NCBI RefSeq assembly: GCF_002994745.2
Contig: NC_037092.1
Span: forward strand, 16,669,501-16,733,500
Length of the DNA: 64,000 nt
Direction of reading: 5' to 3'
Origin: Rosa chinensis
Taxonomy: Eukaryota; Streptophyta; Magnoliopsida; Rosales; Rosaceae
This document shows, one piece after another, positions 17,430-29,371 of this stretch; the first letter of the stretch is position 1; each line of letters opens with the position of its first letter. Made by a program: the position numbers and the translations under genes. The notes under the pieces are model-generated. The model ran no database searches. It worked only from the letters and a program-made list of their open reading frames with translations, and had not been told where the DNA came from.

Positions 17430-20400
17430 CTAACAGTTGTTCAATTCAGTTAATGATACAAAACAAAAAGGCCTTAAGGTGAAACATATAATACTATAGG
17501 CCACATTTACCGTTGGTTGTGCCAAAGTTTGATAAGTGAAGGCAGCTGGACTAGCAACTCCTATGTTAAAACCTGCAACTGCAGGCGCTGAAAGAGGATA
17601 GCTGATTGCAGCAACAGGTGGATTGATATCTGCACAAAAACTTGGCAATGAAATTCTGATACACGCTATTTGTTAAACACATGAAACTAGAGTCTAAAAC
17701 ACATGAAAATGAACTCTAGAATCTAGAGCAGCATAATCTTAAACATATACCTTATCTATCAGGGTGATTGTACCAGCAAGTGGCCCCATACTTGCAGCTG
17801 ATTTAAGAGAACAAAAGCCATTATGAGTTCTTGGTCGTCTATAGTAATCATAACCAAACAACAAAATAAGACATAACTGACCTTCCAGTTTTCAGGTAGA
17901 ACGGACAATCAGCTTCACCCTGTAGAAGAAACAGACACATGATCAGCAAAACAAAATTATCATAAAGCTGATAACGCAATTTTGAAGAGGCGCAATCATC
18001 TCTAATAAGTACATACCGGTCTTACAGGAAGCTCTTTGGAGTTATACAATAGTGCTGGAGTGAATGAATCAAGAGGCTTCACAGCAACTTCAGTGCCCTC
18101 CGTCTTAAGATCTGTCTCAGTTTCGCCAGATTTATTCTCTTGAGTGGCTGATGGTATCTGGATGTCTTTTGGGTGATTAAATTTGCAGGTTGCACCATAC
18201 TTGCATTGCCCAGGTTTCAAGTAGAACTGTTTAAACATAATTTTGGGAATATAACCAAGTCAACAAAACTAGATAGATAATGCACATTACAAAAGTAGTA
18301 GATAGATATCTCACTGCACATGCGGGTTCAGAAGGCCTCTCGGGTAAGGCATAACATCACCATTTTTTGAAGCGCCCTGAAACCAGATTAAAGTATCATA
18401 GCATTACAACTACAGTGAATAAGTCCAGATGATAAATAAATCTTGGCATCCTTATCTCATTTGCACTTACCGCAGTGGCCAGTGTGTCCTTTGGATGATT
18501 AAACTTGCATCTTTGAGTTTTTAAAAAGTACTACAACATAAAGAATGGATGGGTATATGTGAGCCGCGCAAGTGCTTAAATGCATCATATCGGCAAAAAT
18601 AAATAAACTGAAATGCTACTCACTGGACAATCGGGCGCTCCAGGTCTCTCGGGAAGGGACTCACTTGGAGCAACAAGTGGAACCTAAATGAACAAGAGAT
18701 CAATTTATGTGTTTTAACAATATACCTTCTTTGTTTCTTTTTGCCACAATTAATAAGCAAATTGAAGATAGCTCACAAAGAACAAAAACAGCTGCAAACC
18801 ATTTTCTAATCTTAAGACTGCCAATGAAGATAATACAAATAGGCAGAAAACAAACACTAAGTAGGGCAGCTGAATAACTTGCCACCAAAAGGAAATAACA
18901 AATTATAAAGTTGAGCTATTACCAGTACAGAGGACTCGTATAATCATGTATGCATGTAGATCAACCATCAGATGGAAAAACTACTTAACATGGAAAAAGC
19001 CTATATGTTCAGGCAAATGAATCCTAATCTTGCAATGGCATGGAACGTAGGGCTAATGAAGAAACTATACTTAAACTCTTATTATCACACAAGGGATAGT
19101 AATCAAATTGAAGCCCTTTTTACATTATGTAGGCAAAGCAAAGGAATATGCCTATAAAGAAGTTAGGCTTTGGGGAAAAAGCAAAAACAAAGATGATTGA
19201 CTTACTAACTGGCTCGACTCCACAATCATTATCAGCAACTAATGAATTGCTAATGGAGCTTTGAATCCTCAATGCATTGCCATAGTCTTGACATGACCAA
19301 TAAGGCAATAACCAACTCATACATGACAAACACATAAAGGTACAAGCACCTTCTCCACTTGTCTACCAGTACAACCCTACAAGCAATCTGACCAGTTGAT
19401 CTTTAGCTTCAAGTTAGCTCCACAGCATCTTGAAGATACACGCAGGACCACCTCCAAATTACCAAAATTTTGATACAGAATGATATTTCACACAGACTAC
19501 CCAAGAGGAATCTCAAAACTCAGACCTAGTGAATATGCATGCAAACCCAAAGCCAAAGAATCTAGGGTGGGTGCATCAAACTTTAGATAATATTCTTATG
19601 TTACTTGAGGGATCTACACAACGAGACATTCTACCAGATTTTCAAAATTCATGACCTATGGGGCTCTTTGCTTAAGCAATGATCACGAGTGAACATCCAT
19701 TAATTCATTCAATCAAAAATGTCCTTAAATATGCTTCAGAGAGAGCTGTGAATCTAAGCACTTTGGATTCAATGATTGGCTATAATATCTTTCACCATTC
19801 TAGGTTTGAGATCTTTGACTGAAAAATCTTCCTCAATGATAAAGGCAACCATTCCAAATAGCTTCAACATACTTCAAGATGGGATATGATCCCAATGCCA
19901 ATCATGGCGGACAAAGACTCAAGATACAACTTGTAGGGTGTTTTGAAACAAATTAGCCAACAAAATATTATACCCAACATTCCTCTTCCAATTCAGCAGT
20001 TGATGAGAAATCGATTAACAGTAATCAGTTGGTTCCTGTATGACTAGACTTGAAAAAGAAACTGAGATGACACTAGATTTTAAATTGATTTTTTTTTTTT
20101 TGAAAAATAGAATAAACAGAAAACAAAATATATAAGTACCCACAGGGTAAGATGAATGAGTGAATGACCTACAATGGAAAATTAAGAAGAGTACATAAAT
20201 TCCCAATACGACTTTTTGCAGCCTCACTAGCCACATAACCAAACTTTTTACAGAAAATGTAGTAGGTATAGAAACTATAAAACAGATATAGCAGTAAAAT
20301 CTAAACGTAAAGAATAAACTATAACTCATACTACATAGCTGTAGATATTATGGGAAACTAGAAACATGAATAAGTCTAAAAATAGTATCTTTTCGCACCT

Positions 20401-21239
20401 TCAAAGAACTAAACAGCTTATAGGATATGATCGATCCATTGATAAGCTTAGAGAAATTATATAGAATTGATTAATTATTTTACCAAAACTACTTCATAGT
20501 TATTTATATAATACGGTAAAAGTCATAAACTACAAGTCTATCGGCATAAGATATAATAATAAGCAGTCACCTCTTTCCAATCTGGGACTCCACCATCAGG
20601 AACCCAAATAGGATGGTCAAACTTGCAGCCCTCTCCAAATTTACAGGTTCTTGTTTGCATATAGTGGACACAATCTTTCTCTCCTGGCCTCTGTGGATAA
20701 ATAGGCAAGCTTGTATTCTCGAATCTAGGTCGCGTTGCTAAAGGATTTGTCGAATACCAAGCTTCCATTTGCCCAATCGGATTATGGGCACCCAAAAGAG
20801 CCTGATGGTAGAGTGCTATAGTACGTAGTAGACAAGTATATACAAGAAAACCAGAGGAAATGTATATGTTACCATATAGTATATATATCGTAAAAGTAAT
20901 TTGGGGTAAGAACATACACGGGGTCGTCTTGGGTACCTTAATGTATGCCATACCCTTATTTTTTTATTTTTTTTACTTTTAGTAAATTAATATAGTGGAA
21001 ACCTACTGAACTGGTCAACAGGTTACTCAATTAAATATCGACATGTGTCATTTTTAAAAATAAAATTTACCATATTAACAACACACTCTTTCTTGATATG
21101 TAATATTGTTAAAAATCATGTAACAAGTATTGTCAAAATAATAAATTACACATAATTGAACTACAATTATGACTTATTACACCAGTTGTTGTGGTTCTTG
21201 TAATTGAGTGGTCAAAAATGTAAATATCATATTTGGACA

Positions 21240-21860
21240 ACTTTTATCAAATTTAGAACGTTGATTATCAAGTGGAGAAGCTCTTTACAATACTGAGTTT
21301 TTACATATCTTTTGGTCTAATTTTAATTTTACCATGTTCACAACACAAATGTTGTGGAATTGTAAAATGGTTGGTAATCTTGTAAATGGTATAGTTTTTG
21401 AAGTAATTACTACAATCAGAACAAAAGTTACCGTTTTTACACCAATAGTTGCGAGTTATGGTAAAATATGTAGTCATTGAGTAATTATTCCATTAATGAT
21501 AAAAATATAACGATTTACCCCTTTGACAACAAATTTATTGTTGCACTTGTTAAATTGTCCGTAAATTAGTACATTAGTTTAGGTTGAGTAATTACTATAA
21601 ATAGGACAAAAGTTACCGCTTTTACATCAATTGTTGTGATTGGGGTAAAATGTGTAGTCATTGTAGTAATCATTTCATTAATGATAAAAACATAAAGATT
21701 TACCACTCTGACAACAAATTTGTTGTCATACTTGTTAAATTGTCCATAAATTAGTACATTAGTTTAGGTGGAGTAATTATTATAATTAGAACAAAACTTT
21801 TCATTTTTTTGTCAATTGTTGGAATTTGTGGTAAATTACGTCAATCAAGAGTAATTACTA
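21240..21860. repeat. tandem repeat of about 180 bp in HUA1-like intron 1
   Basis: About 3.5 diverged units. Landmarks recur at about 180-bp spacing: GTTACCG(T/C)TTTTACA at about 21430 and 21610, ACAACAAATTTRTTG at about 21520 and 21710, and AATTAGTACATTAGTTTAG at about 21565 and 21745. It is AT-rich and non-coding. Confidence 0.75.
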
Positions 21861-22256
21861 ATTCGACGATGGACATTACACAATATATTACTTTCATTAC
21901 ACAAGAGAGAACTTTATTACACAAATGAGGACGGGTAAAGCTATGGACATTAACATTTCTCATACATGTTTTATTTTATATAATATTTACCACTCTGAGG
22001 ACTCATGTAACCACTTTGAGGACACATGTGGTAATTAGAAAAAAAATCCTCATTAAAGTAAATAAGGTCTTCGTTAGAGTAAAGTAGGTTCTCATTTGAG
22101 TAATTAAGTCCTAAAAGTGGTAATTGTAATCGGTTCTCATTAGAGTAAAGTAGATTCTCATTTGAGTACATTTAAAACAAATATTATTTATTTTTACACT
22201 AATTGTTGTAGTTGTCATAAAATGCATGTAAAAAAAATTATATTTGGTTAAGGAAA

Positions 22257-22560
22257 CTACTAATGATATAATTAATTGGTAATAAAGACTACTTAACTAA
22301 TACTAATTTTGCAAACTTAGGTTAGAAGGTTTTGTTTTTAATAAGGAAAAAACATAATTTTCAATTGTGTAATTGTCCATTAATAACAAGCATTAATCAA
22401 ACATTAATTCACTAATAATAAAATTAATTAGTAATATAGACTATTTAACTAATAGTAATTCAGTGAACTTAGGATAGAAGGTTCTTTTAATTTTTTTTGA
22501 AAAAGGAAAAATCATAATTGTGAATTGTCAATTGATAATTAAATATTAATTGGCTTTATT
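22257..22560. repeat. two-copy tandem repeat of about 160 bp in HUA1-like intron 1
   Basis: Two units share AAATTAATTRGTAATA, GACTAYTTAACTAATA, AACTTAGGWTAGAAGGTT and AAGGAAAAAWCATAATT in the same order. A different family from the repeat at 21240-21860. Confidence 0.65.
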
Positions 22561-22671
22561 GTTTTCACTATCTTTATTGTTTTCAATTCAATTAGTAGTT
22601 TGTGTTAACATTTTTGCTTATTGGAAATGAGTAGCATAATTAGAAAGGCTAAGGGCTAAACAAGTTACCAA

Positions 22672-22734
22672 TTTGTTAAATATTTTGAACCATTGGATAT
22701 ATTATTAATCCAATGGTCTAAAATATTTAACAAA
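22672..22734. repeat. inverted repeat (stem-loop) in HUA1-like intron 1
   Basis: Arms of about 26 bp (TTGTTAAATATTTTGAACCA... and its near-perfect reverse complement) separated by about 10 bp. It could be the core of a small MITE, but no flanking target duplication was identified. Confidence 0.75.
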
Positions 22735-23431
22735 ATGAGGGTATGGCAAACACCAATGTACCCAAGAATTCTCCGAACATACACATACTAAAAACACAAA
22801 GATAGATTATTTTATCTCCTTCTGTAATAGTATATATTGTGCTAAATGCATATTCGAAAACTACTAGCTTTACATAATTAATAGACATATAAACTCTCGT
22901 ACACAGGGTAACAAACTAAATCCATTATGCTATTGTTAAACAGTCCCACTGTTAATCTTTACGGTTTAATTACATCTGTAGTGAAATGACTGACTACAAG
23001 TTACACCAAGATCATAAACCACCACCTCAGACATTATTGATGAAAAGCAAAATGCTTAGTCATACTGGTGATAAGCAAACTATAAACACACACACACACT
23101 AGAAGGCCAGAAGCATACACAAAAGCTACTAGCTTTACATAGTTATTAGACATAAACTCTTGTACTCGCGGCCAAGGCTTATATTAATTAGTGAAATGAC
23201 CGACTTGGAGCTACATTTGATCATAATCCCACTTCATACATACCTACATTAGCAAGCTATAAACATACATCAATTTACACTAGAAAATTTGAAAACTTTA
23301 AGCAATTTCAGCATGCATAAAAAACACCAAGGCATTCAGATTCTTTGATCTTCATCACTTTCAATTCAAGATTCAAACTTTTCATCACCAAACAGATAGT
23401 TAGAGTAGAGTGAGAGCTCACCAACCTTCAG

Positions 23432-24809
23432 CAGGGGCGGATCCAGGATTGAACCATTGGACGAGCTGGGATTTCTTAAACAAAAAAAAAAATTATATAT
23501 ATATGGAGAATCTCGACGGTGCGAGATAATTTTATTAATTTTATTACTCTAACACCTATAAATTAAGAAATTAACTTTGAATCAACTACTTTTCATAATA
23601 ACTAATTTAACAAAAATAAAAAAACCACAATATAAGCCACAATTTTATATGCACTTATCGATGCACAAAGAAAGGAAAAGAAAAAAGCACCTCGGAAAGA
23701 GTAGACTCAAGCAGAGTTTTTACCATTCACTTAATCCCTTTGTGTTCCACATTTTACTCCTGAGTCCTGTTTGAAGTACAAAGACACAAAGTTGATTAGC
23801 ACAACACTTTAATTAAACCCAAACTTGCTTAGTGAGCATCGTTATACAACTTGATTAAACAACCCAAACTTGATTACTCATTAGCACAACAATTGATGCC
23901 TTATACTTTAATTAAACCCACTTGATAAGTATTGAAATCAAATAATCAATTAAACATTTAAACCCACAAGGCCACAACAATTGCACAGCAGAATTGCAGA
24001 AATAACTCAAAGAAGACCCACACATCAATCAACAGAATTGCAGAATTGCAGAAATCCAATCTGATGGACCTTGATAAGTTTTGAAAACAATCAATTAATC
24101 AAACCCACATCAATTGCAGAAGAAGAGAATGCCCAGACCAAGAGAAATACAGAATTTGACCGGCTGACCGCAACCTTCATTAGTTCATTCTTCAATGAGT
24201 TCAATCCACGAAATCTTCAATCCAATACAACCTACGAACATTAATTTCACATCAATCCTTATTCCTTAACCCTATAACTTGCCGCAAATTGGATTGATTC
24301 AATTAAACAAAATCTTACATTGAATTCATTACCCAAATTGAAGAGGGAGAGTAACTGAGTAAGAGAAGTAGATCCGCCCCTGAGAGAAGTGAGAGATGAA
24401 CTGGAGAACTAGAGACGAACTAGACTAGAGCTCGAGAAGTAGATCCGCCCCTGAGTGAGTGAGAGACGAACTGGAGAATCGAGAAGTCAAAGTCCTCTCT
24501 GAGAGAAGTGGAGAAGTCGAGAATGGCAGAACTGCAGCCTGCAGGAGTTTAGAGGAGGAGGAGCCGGAGAGAGTGAGAGACGAACTGGAGAATCGAGAAG
24601 TTGAAGTCGAGTGATTGGAGTGAACTGGAGACCCGGACTCGGGAGTGGGTTTAGGAGTTAGGATGGCCTGGACAGGCTTGAGGTAGACCGTGGACAATAC
24701 CCAACTAAAAAAAAAATTATACATCTAATTTTTTTTTTAGGCCCAAAATTCTCGGACGGGCTCAAGCCCCCCCCCCCCCCCCCCCAGTTATTATGTAGAT
24801 CCTCCCCTG
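23432..24809. mobile_element. non-autonomous hAT element at the HUA1-like exon 1/intron 1 boundary
   Basis: Termini CAGGGGCGGATC and (complement) CAGGGGAGGATC are flanked by a perfect 8-bp duplication ACCTTCAG at 23424-23431 and 24810-24817, diagnostic of hAT superfamily insertion. It is 1378 bp with no transposase frame. It includes internal repeats of GAGAGACGAACTGGAGAA (about 24390-24610) and a poly-C run at about 24766-24785. It separates exon 1 (right) from intron 1 (left); the original donor lies in or next to the duplicated bases. Confidence 0.88.
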
Positions 24810-25212
24810 ACCTTCAGAGGTGCGTTTGAAGCCGGGCGGGCCGGGTTCTGCATCCGCGGCGGGCCAGGATGACATCATATACGACGTGGCTCTGGCGACG
24901 TCGGAGTAAGCGCCGAGGCCGTCGGTGCCGGAGAGGTACATGGAGGAGGTGGAGAGAGGGTCCGACCTGGAAAGGTAGCGGTGGGCCGGGTCGGAGAGGC
25001 AGGATTGAGCTAGGGAGAGGGGGTGTAGACGGTGGAGAGAGCAGGATTGGGAGCTGGAGCTGATTGGGCGACGCCGTAGGTGAAGAGATGGCTCGCCATT
25101 GATGATTCAGTATAAGAAGAAGAGGAGGAGGTGGTGGCGGTACAGAGTCAGACGCCGCAGCTGAACCACCCCATGAAGCGGCGTCGTTTCTGTCGCGAGT
25201 AGTAGTGGCCAT

Positions 25213-25460
25213 TGTGACCAGTGATGGAAACCTGAGTGGTACCACTACTAGCGTAGCCATGAGCCAACTAGCCAAGCAGAGTGAGACACAGTGAGTCTGC
25301 GCTTGTATTATCATTTTTTCTATTATCGTTTCTTCTTCTTCTTCTTATTTGTTTTATTTTCTTAAGTCATACTTTTGGTACTTCCATTTCAAACGGGGTT
25401 ATCGGATTTGCTATGGAGGATCCGCCGCCACGCTACTGGTTCAGTGTTCGATCTCCATAA
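25213..25460 (-). promoter_or_regulatory. upstream region of HUA1-like copy B
   Basis: This is the sequence 5' of the inferred ATG at 25212. It contains a (TTC)n tract at about 25328-25346. The upstream limit is set by the MITE at 25461. No TATA box could be chosen with confidence. Confidence 0.4.
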
Positions 25461-25722
25461 GAGCAAGTTCACCCGTTGGATTACCGGGTCACCTACTATT
25501 CACTATTTTTTAGTGTATATTTTCATTCTCTGGGTCACGAAATACACTGTGCCCGTGACCCAAGGCACGAAATACACTGTACAGGTCACCATGGTGACCC
25601 AGAACACTATACAGGGTGACCCATGGTACGAAATACACTATGCTCGTGACCCAGAGGGTGAAATTAACACTAAAAAGCAGTGAATAGTGGGTGACTTTGT
25701 GACCCAACCGGTGAACTTGCTC
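25461..25722. mobile_element. PIF/Harbinger-like MITE (262 bp)
   Basis: Terminal inverted repeats start GAGCAAGTTCACC at both ends and continue imperfectly through the GGGTCAC region. They are flanked by TAA at 25458-25460 and 25723-25725, the expected 3-bp TWA duplication. The interior holds repeats of CACGAAATACACTRT. No coding capacity. Confidence 0.8.
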
Positions 25723-25811
25723 TAATGCCACGTAACGATTTCTTAACTTTTATTCATCAAAAGCCAAATTTTGATTTACCAATATTTTATGGGGTGGACT
25801 TTGAACCATTT

Positions 25812-26393
25812 TAGGGGTCGTCAATGGGTAGTCCTGCCCAAAATTAATGGGCTCGGGCCGGGTCGGGCAGGGCCAAAACATATTTTTTTATTTTTCAGGC
25901 CGGGCAGGGTCGGGTTTCTCTTAAAAATCAAGGCCCAGGGCCTTACGGGCTTTTTAGGGCCGGGCTTTTTTGGGTGGGCAAGGCCGAGCCCATTATATTT
26001 ATATGTCATATTATTTTGTTAAAAAAATACAAAAAGCTATGAAAAAATTATAATATGTTAATGATTGACCAAAATAAAATACAAAATTAAAAAAACATAT
26101 GACCTAATGCAATAATTAGTTCAATATAACTACATAAAAAGGTATTAATACAAGAATTGCATGGGATTTCGGGTGGGCTTATAAGGCCGGGCCGGGCGGG
26201 CTTTGATGGGCATATAACGGGCCGGGCCGCGGGCCGGGCCTGGGCTTTGAACCCTCCGCCCTAGCCCTACCTCGTGCCCAATGGGCAGGGCCGAGATGGG
26301 CTTTGCTGCGGGCCGGGCCAGGCCGGGCTTTTGCCCACTGGGCCGGGCGGGCGCCCATAAGCTTTTAGGGCCGCGGGCCAAATGATGACCCTA
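25812..26393. mobile_element. non-autonomous hAT element (582 bp)
   Basis: Ends TAGGGGTCGTCA and TGATGACCCTA, flanked by a perfect 8-bp AACCATTT at 25804-25811 and 26394-26401. Subterminal regions are rich in GGGCCGGGC; the middle is AT-rich. No coding frame is supported. Confidence 0.88.
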
Positions 26394-26739
26394 AACCATT
26401 TATAGTTAAATTTGGCAACAATTTCACATGATGATCCTAATCTCCTTCTAAGTACTTTTTTTTTGTCTTGATTAGGAGATGGTTAATATTAGGCCTCGTC
26501 AACGAGCCGGGCCAGGCTCGGCATGACCCATTCATAGCAGGTTTGGGTCGGGCCGGGCCGGGCCTAATTATATTTTTAAATAGTGACGGGCCGGGCCGGG
26601 CTGGGCTTCATTATAAATCATAGGATCCAAGCCCATCCTTATAAGGCGGGCCTTGCGGGCTTTTTCGGGCTGGGCCGGGCTTTTCTATAATGTGAGTCTC
26701 AAAAACATATATATAATTTTAGTATTTTACATATTTTTT

Positions 26740-28370
26740 TTATAAATCTATATTTATATATCATACATACACTCCAAAGAACAATCTCTATAAATTCAAA
26801 GAAAATGGAAAAATCGATCGTTGGATGTGATTATTACAATAAATTGTGCGTGTGGTTAAAAATTTAATCAATTTCACCATAGTTTTGAACCCGATCGGAT
26901 TGGTCAACCGTAGTCACTTATATGTTTTCTTGGTTGACCGATGGCGTGACAACCGCGAAACGTGCTTATTTTTTCACATCACATTTGTAAATATTCCATC
27001 GATGGATGTGTGTGGACATGAGATAAAAAAAAATTAATTTTAATTACAAACACATTGGCCTATACCAATTTTCCTCCTAAAGTTATATGACTTGCACATT
27101 ACATTTAAATTGTTGAGGTTCATTCTAAAGAAACCATGAAGTGGAGAATGAATTTGGAGAAACCAACCGCTCGATGGAGAGATTGTAATATTTCATGGTG
27201 GTTGTAGAGAATCCAGCCAATTTGGTTCTCGTTTCGAATTTGATCAACTAGGTCAGACTTGGTTACTCTTATAAACCTATATTTATATATGGACTAAATT
27301 CTGCTTACTACCCTGTACTTTCAAGGGTTCATCAGTTCAGCCCTTGCACTTTTAATTTAATCAGAAAAGTCCTTGCACTCTCCAATTTCATCAAATCGAT
27401 CCAATCCGTCACAATTCAGTTAATTTTCGGGAAAAATTTCCAAACTACCGATCTGCATTCACAACATTGATGCATCGGCGTGCTGCCTAGCGATGAGTAG
27501 TTTGGAATTTTCCCTATGAGAAGGTCTCACGTCAGCATTTTAACAGCAAAAAATTGTCGGAATAGTGACGGATTGGATTGATTTGATGAAATTAGAGAGT
27601 GCAAGGACTTTTCTGATTACATTAGAAGTGCAGGGACTAAACTGATGAACCCTTGAAAGTACAGGGTAGTAAGCAGAATTTAATCCTTTATATATCATAC
27701 ACTCCAAAGAGCAACCCCTATCAATTCAAATAAAATGGAAAAACCGATCGTTGGATGTGATTATTACAATAAATTGTACGTGTGGTTAAAAATTTAATCA
27801 ATTTCACCATAGTTTTGAACCCGATCGGATTGGTCAACCGTAGTCACTTATATGTTTTCTTGGTTGACCGATGGCGTGACAACCGCGAAACATGCTTATT
27901 TTTTCACATCACGTTTGTAAATATTCCACCGATGGATGTGTGTGGACATGAGATAAAAAAAATTAATTTTAATTACAAACACATTGGCCTATATCAATTT
28001 TCCTCCTAAAGTTGTATGACTTATACATTACATTTAAATTGTTGAGGTTCATTCTAAAGCAACCATGAAGTGGAGAATGAATTTGGAGAAACCAACCGCT
28101 CGATGGAGAGATTGTAATATTTTATAGTCGTTGTAGAAAATCCAGCCAATTTGGTTCTCGTTTCGAATTCGATCAACTAGGTCAAATTTAGTTACTCTTA
28201 TAAACCTATATTTATATATCATACACTCCAAAAAGCAACCCCTATCAATTCAAAAAAAATGAAAAAACCGACCGTTTGATGAGTTTATTACAATAAATTA
28301 TGAGTGTGGTAAAAAAAATTTAGCCAATTTCATCATATTTTCGAATCCGATTGAATTAGTCAACCGATAT
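26740..28370. repeat. tandem repeat, unit about 530 bp, inside the hAT element
   Basis: Copy 1 is about 26750-27290 and copy 2 about 27687-28210, separated by the inserted MITE; a partial copy 3 runs about 28210-28370. All start near TTTATATATCATACA and share GAAAAAMCGATCGTTGGATG. The short frames over copies 1 and 2 are repeats, not genes. Confidence 0.88.
27291..27686. mobile_element. Mutator-like MITE (396 bp) nested in the hAT element
   Basis: Long terminal inverted repeats (over 100 bp, beginning GGAYTAAATTCTGCTTACTA) are flanked by a perfect 9-bp duplication TTTATATAT at 27282-27290 and 27687-27695, as expected for MULE-type insertion. Non-coding. Confidence 0.9.
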
Positions 28371-28375
28371 GTAGA

Positions 28376-28406
<31 letters not shown>

Positions 28407-28455
28407 TATTCTATATAGAAGTATAAGAACTTCCACACACACACACACACATATA

Positions 28456-28507
<52 letters not shown>

Positions 28508-28757
28508 AACACACACACACATATATATATATACAGTAGTGTTCACCTGTTCAGTTGCTGACCAAAGAATTTATGCTCAATAACCCTTAGATTTATATCC
28601 AAGGGTGGAAAACAAAACATCTCAACTTAATAATAATTCTCTCTACCATTGGATTTACATCCAAGGGTGGTTGAGCATTAGTTTCTTGGTCAATAACTGA
28701 CCAGGTGATCATTTTCGTATATATATATACATATATATAAACACACACACATATATC

Positions 28758-28790
<33 letters not shown>

Positions 28791-29165
28791 TTATTATGCG
28801 GTAATGCATATACATCTTTTCTATATATATACATTTGGAAGCTTCACATATTGTAAAGAAGAATAGCAAACTCAAGGAGAAGAAGAAGATAGTAACAGAA
28901 GGCCCAGCTAGCCATTTTTTCTCACTGATTCTACAAGCTTCCATATATATGTTTATAAACACACAGTCACACACCCACACACACACATATATATTATATA
29001 TAAACACACACACACACACATATATTATATATAAACACATATATTTGTGTGTGTGTATATATATATATATTTATAAACACACACACACACATATCTATAT
29101 ATATATATATATATATATCTATAGATATATATATATATATATATATATATAAACACACACACACA
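28370..29165. repeat. microsatellite cluster (TA)n, (CA)n, (CT)n
   Basis: Many tracts of TA, CA/TG and CT repeats lie at 28376-28540 and 28715-29160. Overlapping open frames here encode only Y/I/C/V/H/T repeats and are not genes. Confidence 0.95.
28544..28707. repeat. inverted-repeat element (164 bp)
   Basis: Ends of about 37 bp are imperfect inverted repeats (CACCTGKTCAGTTRYTGACC...TGCTCAA). Two further copies of CATTGGATTT/ATCCAAGGGTGG-type sequence lie between them. No target duplication is clear. Confidence 0.6.
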
Positions 29166-29371
29166 TATATAATATTTTACGGGCTTTTACAGGTCGGGCC
29201 TAGCGGGCAGGGTCGGGCTTTTGCGGGCTTTTGGCGGGCCGGCCTACTACCCACCGAGGTGGGTTTTTGCGGGCTTTTTAACGGGCCGGGCCTGGCTTTT
29301 AGCCCTTTGGGCCGGCGGGCCTCCATCGGCCCACTTGATCCGCGGACTTTTTGATGAGGCCTAGTTAATAT

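Larger units (their letters stand above)
16200..25212 (-). pseudogene. HUA1: HUA1-like CCCH zinc-finger gene, copy B, with multiple disabling lesions
   Basis: This resembles HUA1 (AtC3H37), a nuclear RNA-binding protein with six CCCH fingers that acts on AGAMOUS pre-mRNA. Minus-strand exons by GT-AG: 24810-25212 (ATG 25212, Ser/Tyr-rich N-terminus), 20571-20815 (finger 1, TRTCKFGEGCKFDHP), 18624-18683, 18471-18530, 18315-18376, 18017-18226 (finger 3), 17881-17919 and 17751-17797 (finger 4), 17511-17629, 17226-17279, about 16771-16924 (finger 5), and about 16240-16347 (finger 6). Lesions: at least two frame shifts in exon 1; a hAT insertion at the exon 1 donor; loss of about six residues of finger 2, leaving KTQRCKFNHP; a one-base shift in 18315-18376; TAA at 17752-17754; loss of the AG acceptor before the last exon; and a shift after the finger 6 FDHP. 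The exon structure is well supported, and function is very unlikely. Confidence 0.85.
26490..29363. mobile_element. large non-autonomous hAT element (2874 bp) with internal repeats and a nested MITE
   Basis: Ends TAGGCCTCGTCA and TGATGAGGCCTA, flanked by a perfect 8-bp GTTAATAT at 26482-26489 and 29364-29371. Subterminal GGGCCGGGC blocks resemble those of 25812-26393, suggesting the same family. The interior holds a tandem repeat of about 530 bp (26740-28370), a MULE-like MITE (27291-27686), a 164-bp inverted repeat (28544-28707) and long TA/CA/GA microsatellites. No transposase was found. Confidence 0.88.

Noticed and set aside
20015..20329. Hydrophobic 104-codon frame on the minus strand
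   Set aside because: Lies in a HUA1-like intron and is disrupted in the parallel copies at 4500 and 60600.
24814..25314. Proline-rich open frame of 166 codons on the minus strand
   Set aside because: It is a frameshifted reading of HUA1-like exon 1; the neighbouring frame gives the expected Ser/Tyr-rich HUA1 N-terminus up to the exon end.
26846..28009. Two nearly identical open frames of about 63-75 codons
   Set aside because: They are the two copies of the ~530-bp tandem repeat in a hAT element, with no start context or family features.
28298..29354. Several open frames rich in Y/I/C/V/H/T
   Set aside because: Translated TA, CA and CT microsatellites.
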